Positions 9,136-18,578 of a DNA stretch of 64,000 nt are shown one piece after another (position 1 is the stretch's first letter; every line of letters begins with the position of its first letter). The stretch covers positions 84,591-148,590 of the forward strand of contig CAYTBT010000002.1 in the NCBI GenBank assembly GCA_964436125.1. Reading direction: 5' to 3'. Both the position numbers and the translations under genes were made by a program. Source of the stretch: CAYRFF01 sp964436125. GTDB taxonomy: Bacteria > Bacteroidota > Bacteroidia > Chitinophagales > Saprospiraceae. A model generated the notes under the pieces. That model searched no databases. It saw nothing but the letters and a program-made list of their open reading frames with translations, and was not told the origin of the DNA.

Positions 9136-9909
9136 ATGAAAGCCAAGAAATCATACGGACAACATTTCCTCGTTCATGATAGGGTTGCTGAATCAATCGC
9201 AACCCTTATCAGTCCGCAATATAAGAATTATCATATTCTTGAAGTCGGACCGGGTCGGGGAAAACTTACTCAATTCCTCGTAAAAGCCCATAAAAATATC
9301 ACTGTGGTTGAAGCGGACCGCGATATGGTTAATTATCTTAAAGAAGCTTACGCAAATGACGAAATCTCTATCCTAGAAGCAGACTTCTTGAAGGTAAATC
9401 TCCGCGATACGCTAGGAAATGACTTTATTCTTATCGGAAACTTTCCCTATAATATATCTACGCAGATTATCTTTAAAATGCTAGAGAATAGAACATATAT
9501 TCCGGAGATGATAGGGATGTTTCAGAAGGAAGTCGCCGATAGAATACTCGCTTCACCGGGAAATAAAACTTATGGCATCCTTTCCGTGCTTACACAAGCC
9601 TATTATACGGGAAAAAAAGCAATGAAGTTATCCCCTGGACATTTTAATCCTCCACCACGTGTAGATAGTGCCGTAATTAAGCTTGAACGACTCGACACTC
9701 CGAGAGTCCACAGTACTTTCTCCCACTTACACAGAATTGTAAAAATGGCCTTTAACCAACGGCGTAAAATGCTCCGTAACTCCCTTAGTAGTTTAATTTC
9801 CTCTGAAAAAGTCAAATCTCTTCCGATAATGCGGAAACGCCCTGAACAGTTATCGGTAGAAGAATTTGATGAATTGACGCTTTTGCTGAATGATGAATTG
9901 TGTGGATAA
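9136..9909 (+). CDS. rsmA: 16S rRNA (adenine1518/1519-N6)-dimethyltransferase
   Basis: A 257-residue SAM-dependent methyltransferase (KsgA) that dimethylates A1518 and A1519 in the 3' hairpin of 16S rRNA. I start it at the Met of MKAKKSYGQHFL, where the family begins; an in-frame extension of about 70 residues upstream runs through the inverted repeat and is not plausible protein. Motifs are FLVHDRVAESIA, the SAM loop LEVGPGRGKLTQ, NFPYNIST (catalytic motif IV) and FNPPPRVDSAV, with the C-terminal RRKMLRNSL helix. Length is normal. The long hairpin in its leader or promoter region could affect expression. Confidence 0.96.
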   Translation: MKAKKSYGQHFLVHDRVAESIATLISPQYKNYHILEVGPGRGKLTQFLVKAHKNITVVEADRDMVNYLKEAYANDEISILEADFLKVNLRDTLGNDFILIGNFPYNISTQIIFKMLENRTYIPEMIGMFQKEVADRILASPGNKTYGILSVLTQAYYTGKKAMKLSPGHFNPPPRVDSAVIKLERLDTPRVHSTFSHLHRIVKMAFNQRRKMLRNSLSSLISSEKVKSLPIMRKRPEQLSVEEFDELTLLLNDELCG

Positions 9910-10156
9910 AAAAAATAAATGTATGTTTATCTCATATTTAAATCTGTTTATTTAATCATGCAGTGAGATGAAAGCCTGAATGCAGAGTATAACAGGCATT
10001 GCAAGTGTAGAAAAAGGAAGTGTTAATCTGATTGAGCATTCCTTTCCGACAAGATATAAGGTGGAAAAGCAGATTTTAAGGATAAAAAGTAAAATTTAAC
10101 GTTTCCTTAGTAACTTTTTAAGGGGTAAAATGCGTCTATAGATAAAAGGACTTTAA

Positions 10157-10816
10157 GTGATAGCACAAGATCTCATATCGACCGATATATTTCCGGTAAA
10201 AACGACGGATACCGGTAAAACAGCACTTCAATTTATGTCTGATCTGCTCGTGAAGCATTTACCCATAGTTGAAGACGGGAATTTACTGGGCATATTATCT
10301 GAAAGTGATATTTTATCTCACAATGAAAATGCCGCGATAGAGACTTATAACTTGTCGATGAACAGGCCCTATGCGCAGAAGGAGATGCATATATTTGATA
10401 TTATGTCCATTATGGCTGAGCATAGGCTCAGTGTTATTCCGGTAGCGGATTATAAAAACAAATATCTAGGTGCGATCTGCCTGGAAGATCTTCTTTATTA
10501 CTTTGCTCAATCTTTTTCTTTTAATGAACCGGGAAGTATCCTCGTTCTTGAAATGCTGAAGAGCGATTACTCGCTCGTGGAACTGGCACAGATTATAGAA
10601 AGTGAAAGGACTGCAATTCTCGCTACCTTTATAAACACTCATCCGGATTCTATGAAGGTTCACGTAACAATAAAGGTAAATAAGAACGAAATAGGCGGGA
10701 TATTATCGGCACTAGAACGACATGACATTTTTGTGAAAGCAAGCTATTCAGAAAGTGAATATCTCGATGACCTTCAGGAAAGATATGATAGTCTGATGAA
10801 TTATCTTTCTGTATAG
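10157..10816 (+). CDS. CBS-pair domain protein with C-terminal ACT-like domain
   Basis: A 219-residue soluble protein starting at GTG (reading MIAQDLISTDIFPVKTTDTG). Residues about 1-60 and 70-125 form two CBS motifs (HLPIVEDGNLLGILSESDIL and RLSVIPVADYKNKYLGAICLEDLL), the module that senses adenosine nucleotides. Residues about 130-215 resemble an ACT-like beta-alpha-beta domain (SILVLEMLKSDYSLVELAQII ... HVTIKVNKNEIGGILSALERH). Such stand-alone proteins are common in Bacteroidota, and the regulated partner is unknown. It is flanked by unrelated genes and convergent with the TRIC-like channel gene. Confidence 0.8.
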   Translation: MIAQDLISTDIFPVKTTDTGKTALQFMSDLLVKHLPIVEDGNLLGILSESDILSHNENAAIETYNLSMNRPYAQKEMHIFDIMSIMAEHRLSVIPVADYKNKYLGAICLEDLLYYFAQSFSFNEPGSILVLEMLKSDYSLVELAQIIESERTAILATFINTHPDSMKVHVTIKVNKNEIGGILSALERHDIFVKASYSESEYLDDLQERYDSLMNYLSV

Positions 10817-10866
10817 ATTGTTCCCTTAAAATACAGCAATCTTTATACTCTTCCGATACTTGAATT

Positions 10867-11523
10867 TCAATGGTTTTCAATATCCTTCGATGCTTCCTGT
10901 ACGGGAATGAAAGTCGGTAGATTCCAGTGAAAGCGCAGTGCCAGCATCCGCAATATAAATGTTATGAGCAATGCAATAATCGCTATCCAAGCTTCATTAA
11001 GCAAGCCGCTATAATCGCCTATTACCACAATTAAAGCACCGAGAAATGCCGCTGATGCATAGATCTCTTTTTCTAGGACAACCGGAACACGAGTCAGTAA
11101 GATATCACGGAGCATTCCACCACCGACTGCAGTCAGAACACCGAGTAAAACCGCCATTTCTGCATTCCCGGTAAAGCTCAGTGTTTTCTCTGCTCCCGTT
11201 ACTGCAAATAATGCCAGCCCCACTGCATCAAATACAATAACCGGCCTGTATAAGCGCTGTACCCATGAATAAAATCCGATTGTTACAATCACCGCCAGAA
11301 CTGCCGTCGCAAGATAGTACCATGTCGTTAATCCTGTCGGAGGAATGTCTCCTATACATAAATCGCGGATTATACCTCCACCGCAGGCTACGGTAAACGC
11401 TATTGCAAATATCCCAAATATATCCAAGCCTCGTTGCTTTGCTGCCGTAGCTCCACTTATTGCAAATGCAAAAGTGCCTATCAGGTCCAGAAAGTAATAC
11501 AGTGTATGCAATTCTTCTACCAC
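10867..11523 (-). CDS. trimeric intracellular cation channel family protein (YadS/YicG-like)
   Basis: A 218-residue integral inner-membrane protein with about seven hydrophobic helices. Two Gly-rich repeats, GGGIIRDLCIGDIPP and GGGMLRDILLTRVP, define the duplicated UPF0126/TRIC unit. Structurally studied prokaryotic TRIC relatives form trimeric monovalent-cation channels; the physiological role here is unknown. The start is a GTG at 11523 giving MVEELHTLYYFLDLIG, which places the first helix correctly. A monocistronic gene. Confidence 0.85.
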   Translation of the reverse strand: MVEELHTLYYFLDLIGTFAFAISGATAAKQRGLDIFGIFAIAFTVACGGGIIRDLCIGDIPPTGLTTWYYLATAVLAVIVTIGFYSWVQRLYRPVIVFDAVGLALFAVTGAEKTLSFTGNAEMAVLLGVLTAVGGGMLRDILLTRVPVVLEKEIYASAAFLGALIVVIGDYSGLLNEAWIAIIALLITFILRMLALRFHWNLPTFIPVQEASKDIENH

Positions 11524-11765
11524 AGTCCATGTTTATATTCAATAGCGAATATACAAAGGTCTGCACTGTCCCATGGAATTTTGATCTGTTTTCTCCTATC
11601 TTTAATTTTATCTGCCGGAAGAAATGTGCAGTGATAGGGTACAATAAAGGTGAAAATTTCAGACTTGTGGGGTAAATAGGCAGAAATAAGCATAGAACAC
11701 ATTAAATATTTTCTTAATGTTAAAAAAATAGGTGTACTGAAATCTTAAAAGCTGCGAATTTAGAT

Positions 11766-11773
11766 TATCTTTG
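11766..11773 (+). promoter_or_regulatory. -7 box of the dnaN promoter
   Basis: TATCTTTG matches the Bacteroidota -7 consensus TAnnTTTG and lies 41 bp before the dnaN ATG, giving a leader of about 36 nt. I see no good TTG at the expected -33 spacing, so support rests on the -7 element alone. Confidence 0.4.
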
Positions 11774-11814
11774 TCCATTCATTATCGAATAATATAATCT
11801 AAATATATCAGCAG

Positions 11815-12936
11815 ATGAAGTTTATCGTTTCTTCTGAAATCTTATCTAAGCAATTACAGAAAGCTCATGGTGCTGTAGCTGCCAATCCTGTTCTAGACAT
11901 ATTGACCTATTATAAATTTCAAGTGAAGAACAATATCCTTGAAATTACCGCAACGGATATGGAAACTACAGTTATCACTTCAGTACAAGTAGAGTCGGAT
12001 GGCGACTTTATATTTACAATACCGGCAGGTAAAATTACAGATACGATACGCTCCCTTCCTAGTATGCCGGTAGAATTTACCTATTCTGAAGAAGAAGAGA
12101 CAATTTTAGTGAAAGCTGGTAAAGCAGAATATACAATGCTGTCTCTTACAATGGAAGATTTTCCGGAGTTGCCGAGTAGAGATGAAACTAATCAGGTAAA
12201 GATTAATAGCAATGTATTAATCAATGCATTCAATAAAGCATCGTTTGCTACGAGTAATGATGAAGTGCGACAGGCAATGCAAGGAGTTTTTATCGAAATC
12301 GATTTTGATAAAGCGACATTTGTTGCTACAGATGCCCACAAACTAGTAAAATATACGTATTCAGGCCTACAGACCGATATCGCGGAGAGTTTTATCATCC
12401 CCAAAAAATCTGCAGGACTTATCAAGAATGTATTTGACAATGATACTGAGATTACCATGGCTTTTTCTCGTAAAAATGTCCATTTTATCAGTGCGGATAG
12501 AACGATGATAAGCCGGCTTATAGATGCCAATTTTCCGGACTATAACATCGTTATCCCATCGGATAATCCCAATCATGTGATTATCGACAGGAATTCACTG
12601 TTGAATACATTAAAAAGAATCATCATCTTCTCCAATCAGACAACCAATGGAGTCACTTTCCAGCTTAAGGATGATACTATGACTTTGTCAGCACAAGATG
12701 TTGACTTCTCCATTAAGGCGGAAGATACCTTGCCTTGTCAATATGACGGAGAAGAAACTAAAATCGGATTCTCGGGAAAATTCCTCGTTGAAATCTTAAA
12801 TCACCTAGAGTCTGATGAAGTAAGAATAAAATTAAGTACACCCAATAGGCCAAGCCTTATCGTCCCTGAAGAACAAGAAAAGGAAAATACCGATGTATTG
12901 ATGGTTCTTATGCCCCTCGTTGTTCAGAGAATATAG
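11815..12936 (+). CDS. dnaN: DNA polymerase III beta subunit (sliding clamp)
   Basis: A 373-residue protein forming the dimeric ring clamp that tethers DNA polymerase to its template. The three-domain DnaN pattern is clear: an N-terminal MKFIVSSEILSKQLQKAHGAV, ATDMETTV, the first interdomain stretch RQAMQGVFIEIDF...ATDAHKLVKY, and a C-terminal domain ending in VLMVLMPLVVQRI (replacing the usual PM[RK] tail). Length is typical of Bacteroidota DnaN. dnaA and gyrB are not beside it, so this is not evidence for the replication origin. Confidence 0.97.
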   Translation: MKFIVSSEILSKQLQKAHGAVAANPVLDILTYYKFQVKNNILEITATDMETTVITSVQVESDGDFIFTIPAGKITDTIRSLPSMPVEFTYSEEEETILVKAGKAEYTMLSLTMEDFPELPSRDETNQVKINSNVLINAFNKASFATSNDEVRQAMQGVFIEIDFDKATFVATDAHKLVKYTYSGLQTDIAESFIIPKKSAGLIKNVFDNDTEITMAFSRKNVHFISADRTMISRLIDANFPDYNIVIPSDNPNHVIIDRNSLLNTLKRIIIFSNQTTNGVTFQLKDDTMTLSAQDVDFSIKAEDTLPCQYDGEETKIGFSGKFLVEILNHLESDEVRIKLSTPNRPSLIVPEEQEKENTDVLMVLMPLVVQRI

Positions 12937-13017
12937 GATTTTCTACCTGAGTATACTTATTATTGTATAATTGTGCAAGTGCAGTTTTTCTGTGCTTACG
13001 CTTGAATTTATTGTGAT

Positions 13018-15642
13018 ATGTATTTTAAGAAATCACCACTTTTACTGTTGTGCTCCTCCCTTTTATTGGTAGCTTGTAGTCCCAAGTTAAACAAGCAGGC
13101 CGTTGAAACAGAGAAGCAAGAGGAAGGTACCGTTACTCTGGATACCATTTATATTTCACAAGATGAAGATGAAGTTAAAGAAGATACAATTCCCGATATT
13201 TTACCGCTGTATCGGGCCGAGGCAAGCAGGACTTATGATATCGTCCACACAAGACTTGATGTGAAATTTGACTGGAATAAAGAATATGTTTACGGCAAAG
13301 CTTATCTTGACATAAGTGCCTACTTTTATCCGATTACGGAGATCGTACTCGATGCTGTAAATTTCGATATTCATTCCGTGAATCTTAAAGATGCTTCAGG
13401 TCCTTCCCTTTCTTACGATTATGATGGCAAAAAGCTTACTTTAAAGCTCAATAATGCTCTGAAACGCAATGAAACCAGGAGATTTTATATCAACTATACC
13501 GCCAAGCCATCAGAAGGTGAAGCCGGTGGTAGCGCTGCAATAACAAGCGATCGCGGACTCTTTTTCATCAATGCTCAAGGAAAAGACCCCAATAAACCTA
13601 TGCAGATATGGACGCAAGGCGAGACAGAAAGTAATTCGCGGTGGTTTCCGACTTTTGACAAGCCCAATGAAAGGACAACGCAAGAGATGTTTATCACCAT
13701 CGAAGAAAAGTATGAAGTCCTCTCCAATGGATTGCGCGTCGATGTCACCCATAATGATGATGGAACGAAAACAGAACACTGGGTTTTTAATAACGGAAAG
13801 GGACATGCACCATATCTATTTATGATGGCAATCGGCGATTATGCCGTTGTTGAGGATAGCTGGAACGGTATTCCACTCCAATATTATGTAGAGAAAGAGT
13901 TTAAGGAAGATGCTGTGAAGATTTTTAATCACACGCCGGAAATGCTGAGTTTTTTCAGTGATATCCTCGATTATCCCTATCCATATAAGAAATTTTCTCA
14001 AGTTATTGTCCGCGATTATGTCTCCGGCGCAATGGAAAATACGACCGCAGTTGTATTCGGCGAATTTATTCAGAAACACGCCGACGTCCTCGTTACTGCT
14101 CCCAATGACCGTATAGTGGCACACGAGATGTTCCATCACTGGTTTGGAGATCTTGTTACGACTGAAAGCTGGGCAAATATTGTCCTCAATGAAGGATTTG
14201 CCAATTACGGTGAATATCTTTGGTCTGAATATAAATATGGTCTCGACGATGCACAGATGGCTTTAAATAGAAATTTCAAGGGCTATCTCCGCGCAGCTTC
14301 CCGTTCTCCACGGCCTACTGTTTATTACAAGTACAGGCACAGGATGTCGATGTTTGATGCACAGACCTACAATAAAGGTGGCTTGATTCTGAATATGCTC
14401 CGACATTATCTCGGTGATGAATTATTTTTTAGTACTCTGAATTATTACCTGAACGAATATAAATATACAGCAACGGAAATAGCTGACTTGCGACTGGCAT
14501 TTGAAAAGATGTCCGGCCAGGATTTACACTGGTTTTTTAATCAATGGTTCCATACCGCCGGTCATCCCATTCTCAATATTTCGGAAAATTATAATGTCGA
14601 TAGCTCGAAGGTAAGTGTAACAGTTGAGCAGACTCAAGACCCGGAGAAAAGTAAAGCGATATTTAAGCTTCCTACCACAATAGCGATATATTACTCGGCG
14701 AGTGATGTAGAAAAGCATTCAATTGTTATCGATGAGCGTAAACAGACATTTACTTTTCCGGTAAAACAAGAGCCGGCACTCGTCGTCCTTGATCCGGCAG
14801 ATGTCATACTAGCAGTGAAACATGAGGATTATACTGGGGAGGAATTGGCCTTGCTCGCAGAGGCAAGTCCCAGTACACCTACGAGAATCGAGGCATTTGA
14901 AGCACTAGCATTTAAAGATATAGATGCGATGCGGAATTTGCGTAAGCTATTCTTGAAAGATGATAGCTGGTACATAAGGAGAGCGGCGATCCGGTCAATG
15001 GATTATACCGATCAGAATGCGCCTGTACTCAAGAAATATGCGGCTCACGATGAAAGGACTGAAGTGCGTTTGGCGGCTTTAAACAAGCTAGACAACAGCG
15101 GTGATTCAACACTTATTTCTATGTATGAAGCCAAGATTGATACTGCCTATGCGCTTGCGGAGCAGCTGAAAGCACTAGAAGGTTTATATAAGCTCAATTC
15201 TGAAAAGGCCTTGAAATTATCCGAGCAATATCGCAGTAGAAATGGAAGTCTGGTGAACAATACACTGGCAAGCATATACGGTAGTGAAAAAGACCCTAAG
15301 TATCTTCCATTCTTTAAAAAACAGATAAAGGCAGCTAGCGGATATAGCTTAATGGGAATAATGGGCGATTATGCCGGGCTTGTTGCGCAGACAGATGTGA
15401 ATGAAGTTATTGAAAATATCGATTTTCTCAAGGGTATTTTTAATCGGGAGGGAAATTCCTTTTTCACCCAGGTTTTCCTCGCAAATGGAGTTTCAAGCAT
15501 CGGCAATATGGTTGCCGCTTCCGAGGATTTCAGTGCAGAGGAGAAGGCCCGGATTTCAAAGCATATAAAAGCGGTTATGCAATCTTTTTACGAGAGTACC
15601 GATAATGATAGATTAAAAGCGATGCTTCAACGATTTCAGTAA
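13018..15642 (+). CDS. M1-family aminopeptidase lipoprotein with HEAT-like C-terminal region
   Basis: An 874-residue zinc metallopeptidase. The signal peptide ends in the lipobox LVAC (Cys20), so it is a lipoprotein. An M1 beta-saddle domain is followed by the substrate-gating GAMEN (337-341) and the zinc site HEMFH (369-373) with Glu392, that is HExxHx18E. All catalytic residues are present. From about residue 630 the sequence becomes an array of helical HEAT-like repeats. It probably trims N-terminal residues from peptides at the cell envelope. It follows dnaN by 81 bp on the same strand, and linked transcription is possible but not indicated. Confidence 0.93.
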   Translation: MYFKKSPLLLLCSSLLLVACSPKLNKQAVETEKQEEGTVTLDTIYISQDEDEVKEDTIPDILPLYRAEASRTYDIVHTRLDVKFDWNKEYVYGKAYLDISAYFYPITEIVLDAVNFDIHSVNLKDASGPSLSYDYDGKKLTLKLNNALKRNETRRFYINYTAKPSEGEAGGSAAITSDRGLFFINAQGKDPNKPMQIWTQGETESNSRWFPTFDKPNERTTQEMFITIEEKYEVLSNGLRVDVTHNDDGTKTEHWVFNNGKGHAPYLFMMAIGDYAVVEDSWNGIPLQYYVEKEFKEDAVKIFNHTPEMLSFFSDILDYPYPYKKFSQVIVRDYVSGAMENTTAVVFGEFIQKHADVLVTAPNDRIVAHEMFHHWFGDLVTTESWANIVLNEGFANYGEYLWSEYKYGLDDAQMALNRNFKGYLRAASRSPRPTVYYKYRHRMSMFDAQTYNKGGLILNMLRHYLGDELFFSTLNYYLNEYKYTATEIADLRLAFEKMSGQDLHWFFNQWFHTAGHPILNISENYNVDSSKVSVTVEQTQDPEKSKAIFKLPTTIAIYYSASDVEKHSIVIDERKQTFTFPVKQEPALVVLDPADVILAVKHEDYTGEELALLAEASPSTPTRIEAFEALAFKDIDAMRNLRKLFLKDDSWYIRRAAIRSMDYTDQNAPVLKKYAAHDERTEVRLAALNKLDNSGDSTLISMYEAKIDTAYALAEQLKALEGLYKLNSEKALKLSEQYRSRNGSLVNNTLASIYGSEKDPKYLPFFKKQIKAASGYSLMGIMGDYAGLVAQTDVNEVIENIDFLKGIFNREGNSFFTQVFLANGVSSIGNMVAASEDFSAEEKARISKHIKAVMQSFYESTDNDRLKAMLQRFQ

Positions 15643-15651
15643 AGTACCTTC

Positions 15652-16632
15652 TTAAGTTTTATCAATTAAGGATGGATTATCGTGGAGAATTGCATCGATA
15701 ATTTTGCGCCCGTGATCGCGCGTGTTCTCTATGAATAATCGATTGGTCTTTAAGCCACAATGAATAACTCCGGCTAGAAAAATACCTTTTCGAGAAGACT
15801 CCAGGGTTTCTTCACGACACCACGGCGTTGCATACCGGTCGGTATCAATTTCTATATGTAGCTTCCGCAAAAAATCATAATCCGGTCTGTAGCCGGTCAA
15901 TGCAAGTACGTAATCGGCGTGAATATTTTCAGTTTTTCCAGCCTTTTCATAAACTACAGCATCGGGAGTAATTTCTTTTACTTGTATATTAAAAATGGCA
16001 TCAATGCTACCTTCCTTAATGCGATTCATGATATCGGGCCGTATCCAGTATTTTACGCGTTCATTGATAGTATCACCGCGGACAAGCATCGTCACGTGAG
16101 CACCTTTACGCCAGGTTTCAAGAGCTGCGTCACAGGCAGAATTTGCCGCACCTATAATAACGAGGTCTTGGCCGATAAAAGCATGTGGGTCATCGTAGTA
16201 ATGGCTTAGGTGGGGAAGATCCTCACCGGGGATGTGCATAAGATTAGGGACGGAATAGAAACCGGTTGCTACAACGACATAGGAACATCGATAACTATCT
16301 TTATCTGTCAAGACCGTAAAATCCCCACGTTCACCGACGACATTATTTACTTTTTCATAAAATTGAATCCTGAGTTCATAAGCCTCATATAAGCGTCGGT
16401 AATATTCCAACGCTTCTTGCCTCGTAGGCCTCGCGTTATTGGAGACAAATGGTACGCCACCAATTTCCAGCTTTTCCGATGTTGAGAAAAAAGTCATATT
16501 CACCGGAAAGTTATACAGGCTATCGACGAGAGCGCCTCGTTCAATAATCCGGTGACTGAGGCCGGCTTTCCGGGCTTCAATGCCTACTTGAATTCCGGTG
16601 GGTCCACCACCTATAATTATTACATCAACCAT
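15652..16632 (-). CDS. ypdA: YpdA-family bacillithiol disulfide reductase
   Basis: A 326-residue FAD/NADPH pyridine-nucleotide oxidoreductase. The N-terminal FAD loop is IIGGGPTGIQVG, followed by the YpdA-specific stretch SLYNFPVNMTFFSTSEKLEIGG. A second Rossmann motif, VIIGAANSACDAALE, binds NADPH. The C terminus ALTGYRPDYDFL and GIFLAGVIHCG is family-typical. Characterised YpdA reduces bacillithiol disulfide, so the organism probably uses bacillithiol; no bsh genes are in this window. It converges on the M1 peptidase with only 9 bp between the two genes, leaving no room for a terminator. Confidence 0.87.
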   Translation of the reverse strand: MVDVIIIGGGPTGIQVGIEARKAGLSHRIIERGALVDSLYNFPVNMTFFSTSEKLEIGGVPFVSNNARPTRQEALEYYRRLYEAYELRIQFYEKVNNVVGERGDFTVLTDKDSYRCSYVVVATGFYSVPNLMHIPGEDLPHLSHYYDDPHAFIGQDLVIIGAANSACDAALETWRKGAHVTMLVRGDTINERVKYWIRPDIMNRIKEGSIDAIFNIQVKEITPDAVVYEKAGKTENIHADYVLALTGYRPDYDFLRKLHIEIDTDRYATPWCREETLESSRKGIFLAGVIHCGLKTNRLFIENTRDHGRKIIDAILHDNPSLIDKT

Positions 16633-16782
16633 AAGAATGTTACTTAGCTACTTATCGATGTAAAAACGCATTTTTATCAATAATGGTCAAAATTATTGTG
16701 CATTACTTTCAGAATTCATCCGTTTTATGACCTGTAGTTCAATCTACGGCTCGGATTACAGAAAAATTGAGCAGGACTTCAA

Positions 16783-18345
16783 TCAGGTACTCCAGTCTGC
16801 ACGATCAAGGCTTCTGTAATTTATTGCCTCAGAGATATCCTGGCTCGATATATTTTCTCTGTGCTCAAGATCAGCCGCAGTACGGGCAACTTTCAATATG
16901 CGATCGTAGGCACGCGCTGAAAGCTGCAATTTATTCATTGCATTTTTAATCATTACAGTAGAAGCACTATCCAGAGAGCAATATTTCCGAGCCATATTGG
17001 AGGGCATCTGTGCATTGCAATGAATTTCATCGAAGTCACTGAAGCGCTCTTCTTGTATTTGTCGTGCTTTAATAACACGTTGAGCGACATCCTTGCTTCT
17101 CTCAATCTTTCCATCCGTAGAGCGATCTGTTATTTCTTCATAACTGACCGGCGTAACCTCAACATGAAGATCGATTCTATCGAGCAGTGGACCGGAGATC
17201 TTGTTCAAGTACCGTTCTACAATGGCCGGACTGCATGTACAGTCCTTGGTGGGATGATTATGATAACCACAAGGGCAAGGATTCATAGAGGCGACGACCA
17301 TGAAACTCGCTGGATAATCAACACTGATCTGTGCCCTTGAAATCGTAATTTTCCGTGCTTCCATAGGTTGTCGCAGTACCTCGAGTACCGAGCGCTTAAA
17401 CTCGGGCAATTCATCGAGAAATAGCACGCCATTGTGAGCGAGCGATATTTCTCCGGGTTGTGGATTGCTTCCCCCGCCTACAAGTGCCACGTCAGAAATA
17501 GTATGATGTGGAGAGCGGAAAGGCCGTTGCGTAACGAGTGAGGAATCCATGCCTAAGTTTCCGGAGACTGAATGAATTTTGGTCGTTTCTAGTGCTTCAT
17601 GCAGGCTCAGTGGAGGAAGAATTGTCGGAAGTCGCTTGGCAAGCATTGTTTTTCCTGCACCGGGAGGACCGATAAGTAAGACATTATGCCCTCCGGAAGC
17701 AGCAATTTCAAGCGCTCGTTTAATGTTCTCCTGTCCTTTGACATCGGAGAAATCAATGGAGTAGAGGTGATTAGATTGGGCAAATTCTTTTCTGGTATCG
17801 ACATTGACTGGCTCCAGGGTTTTATTGCCGCTGAGATGAGCTACTGCCTCACCGAGATGCTCAATCCCATACACTTTAATATTATTGACAATGGCGGCCT
17901 CCTTGGCATTGGCTTTAGGGACGATTAATCCTTTATAGCCGAGTTCTCTCGCAAGAATAGCAATAGGAAGTGCACCCTTAATCGGCCTGACGCCACCATC
18001 GAGAGATAATTCTCCCATAATCATATAATCCTCAAGACCTTTGGTTTTTATCTGATTACAGGCAGCAAGCATCCCTATCGCAATCGTAAGGTCAAATGCC
18101 GAGCCTTCTTTCCTTAGATTGGCCGGTGCGAGATTAATGACAATATTTACTCGCGGTATCCGTAAATTAATACTCTTGACCGCTGAAATTATCCGTAGAT
18201 ACCCTTCTTTTACAGCATTATCCGGTAAGCCGACAAGACTATAATTGGGCTTATCCATCATAGGTGTTCCACCGGCTCTGACCTCTATGGTTATAAGGCG
18301 AGCATCGACGCCATAAACCGCAGCAGCATAGGTTTTTAATAGCAT
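16783..18345 (-). CDS. YifB/ComM-family Mg-chelatase-like AAA+ ATPase
   Basis: A 520-residue protein. The N-terminal ChlI/Lon-like fold (about 1-165, with ARLITIEVRAGG and NIVINLAPANLRKEGSAFDL) is followed by an AAA+ module with Walker A IGPPGAGKTML and Walker B VLFLDELPEF, a Cys-containing loop NPCPCGYH...CTCS, and a C-terminal Mg-chelatase domain (LSARAYDRILKVARTAADL). The family member ComM is a hexameric helicase that promotes branch migration of incoming DNA during natural transformation. That role is plausible here but unproven. Length and domain order are normal. Confidence 0.93.
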   Translation of the reverse strand: MLLKTYAAAVYGVDARLITIEVRAGGTPMMDKPNYSLVGLPDNAVKEGYLRIISAVKSINLRIPRVNIVINLAPANLRKEGSAFDLTIAIGMLAACNQIKTKGLEDYMIMGELSLDGGVRPIKGALPIAILARELGYKGLIVPKANAKEAAIVNNIKVYGIEHLGEAVAHLSGNKTLEPVNVDTRKEFAQSNHLYSIDFSDVKGQENIKRALEIAASGGHNVLLIGPPGAGKTMLAKRLPTILPPLSLHEALETTKIHSVSGNLGMDSSLVTQRPFRSPHHTISDVALVGGGSNPQPGEISLAHNGVLFLDELPEFKRSVLEVLRQPMEARKITISRAQISVDYPASFMVVASMNPCPCGYHNHPTKDCTCSPAIVERYLNKISGPLLDRIDLHVEVTPVSYEEITDRSTDGKIERSKDVAQRVIKARQIQEERFSDFDEIHCNAQMPSNMARKYCSLDSASTVMIKNAMNKLQLSARAYDRILKVARTAADLEHRENISSQDISEAINYRSLDRADWST

Positions 18346-18578
18346 AGCATAAGAAATTTTTGTGTCCTCATAGATATATTCTACATAGGTAGGTGTACGA
18401 TGCCTTCGCTATTGTTCCTGTGAAACCACATATTCTTTATGAAATGCTCAACTATTGTATTGTCCAAGCTAGCTTATCAATCTTACATTCAAATAAAATT
18501 GATCGTTCCCTTCCGCCAATTATGAGCGTGTAATTCTATGGGATATTGTGAATCGGGATTGAGAAAATGCTCTCGGTA

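Noticed and set aside
11815..12936. Replication origin near dnaN
   Set aside because: No dnaA, no DnaA-box cluster and no neighbouring origin genes were seen; dnaN alone is insufficient.
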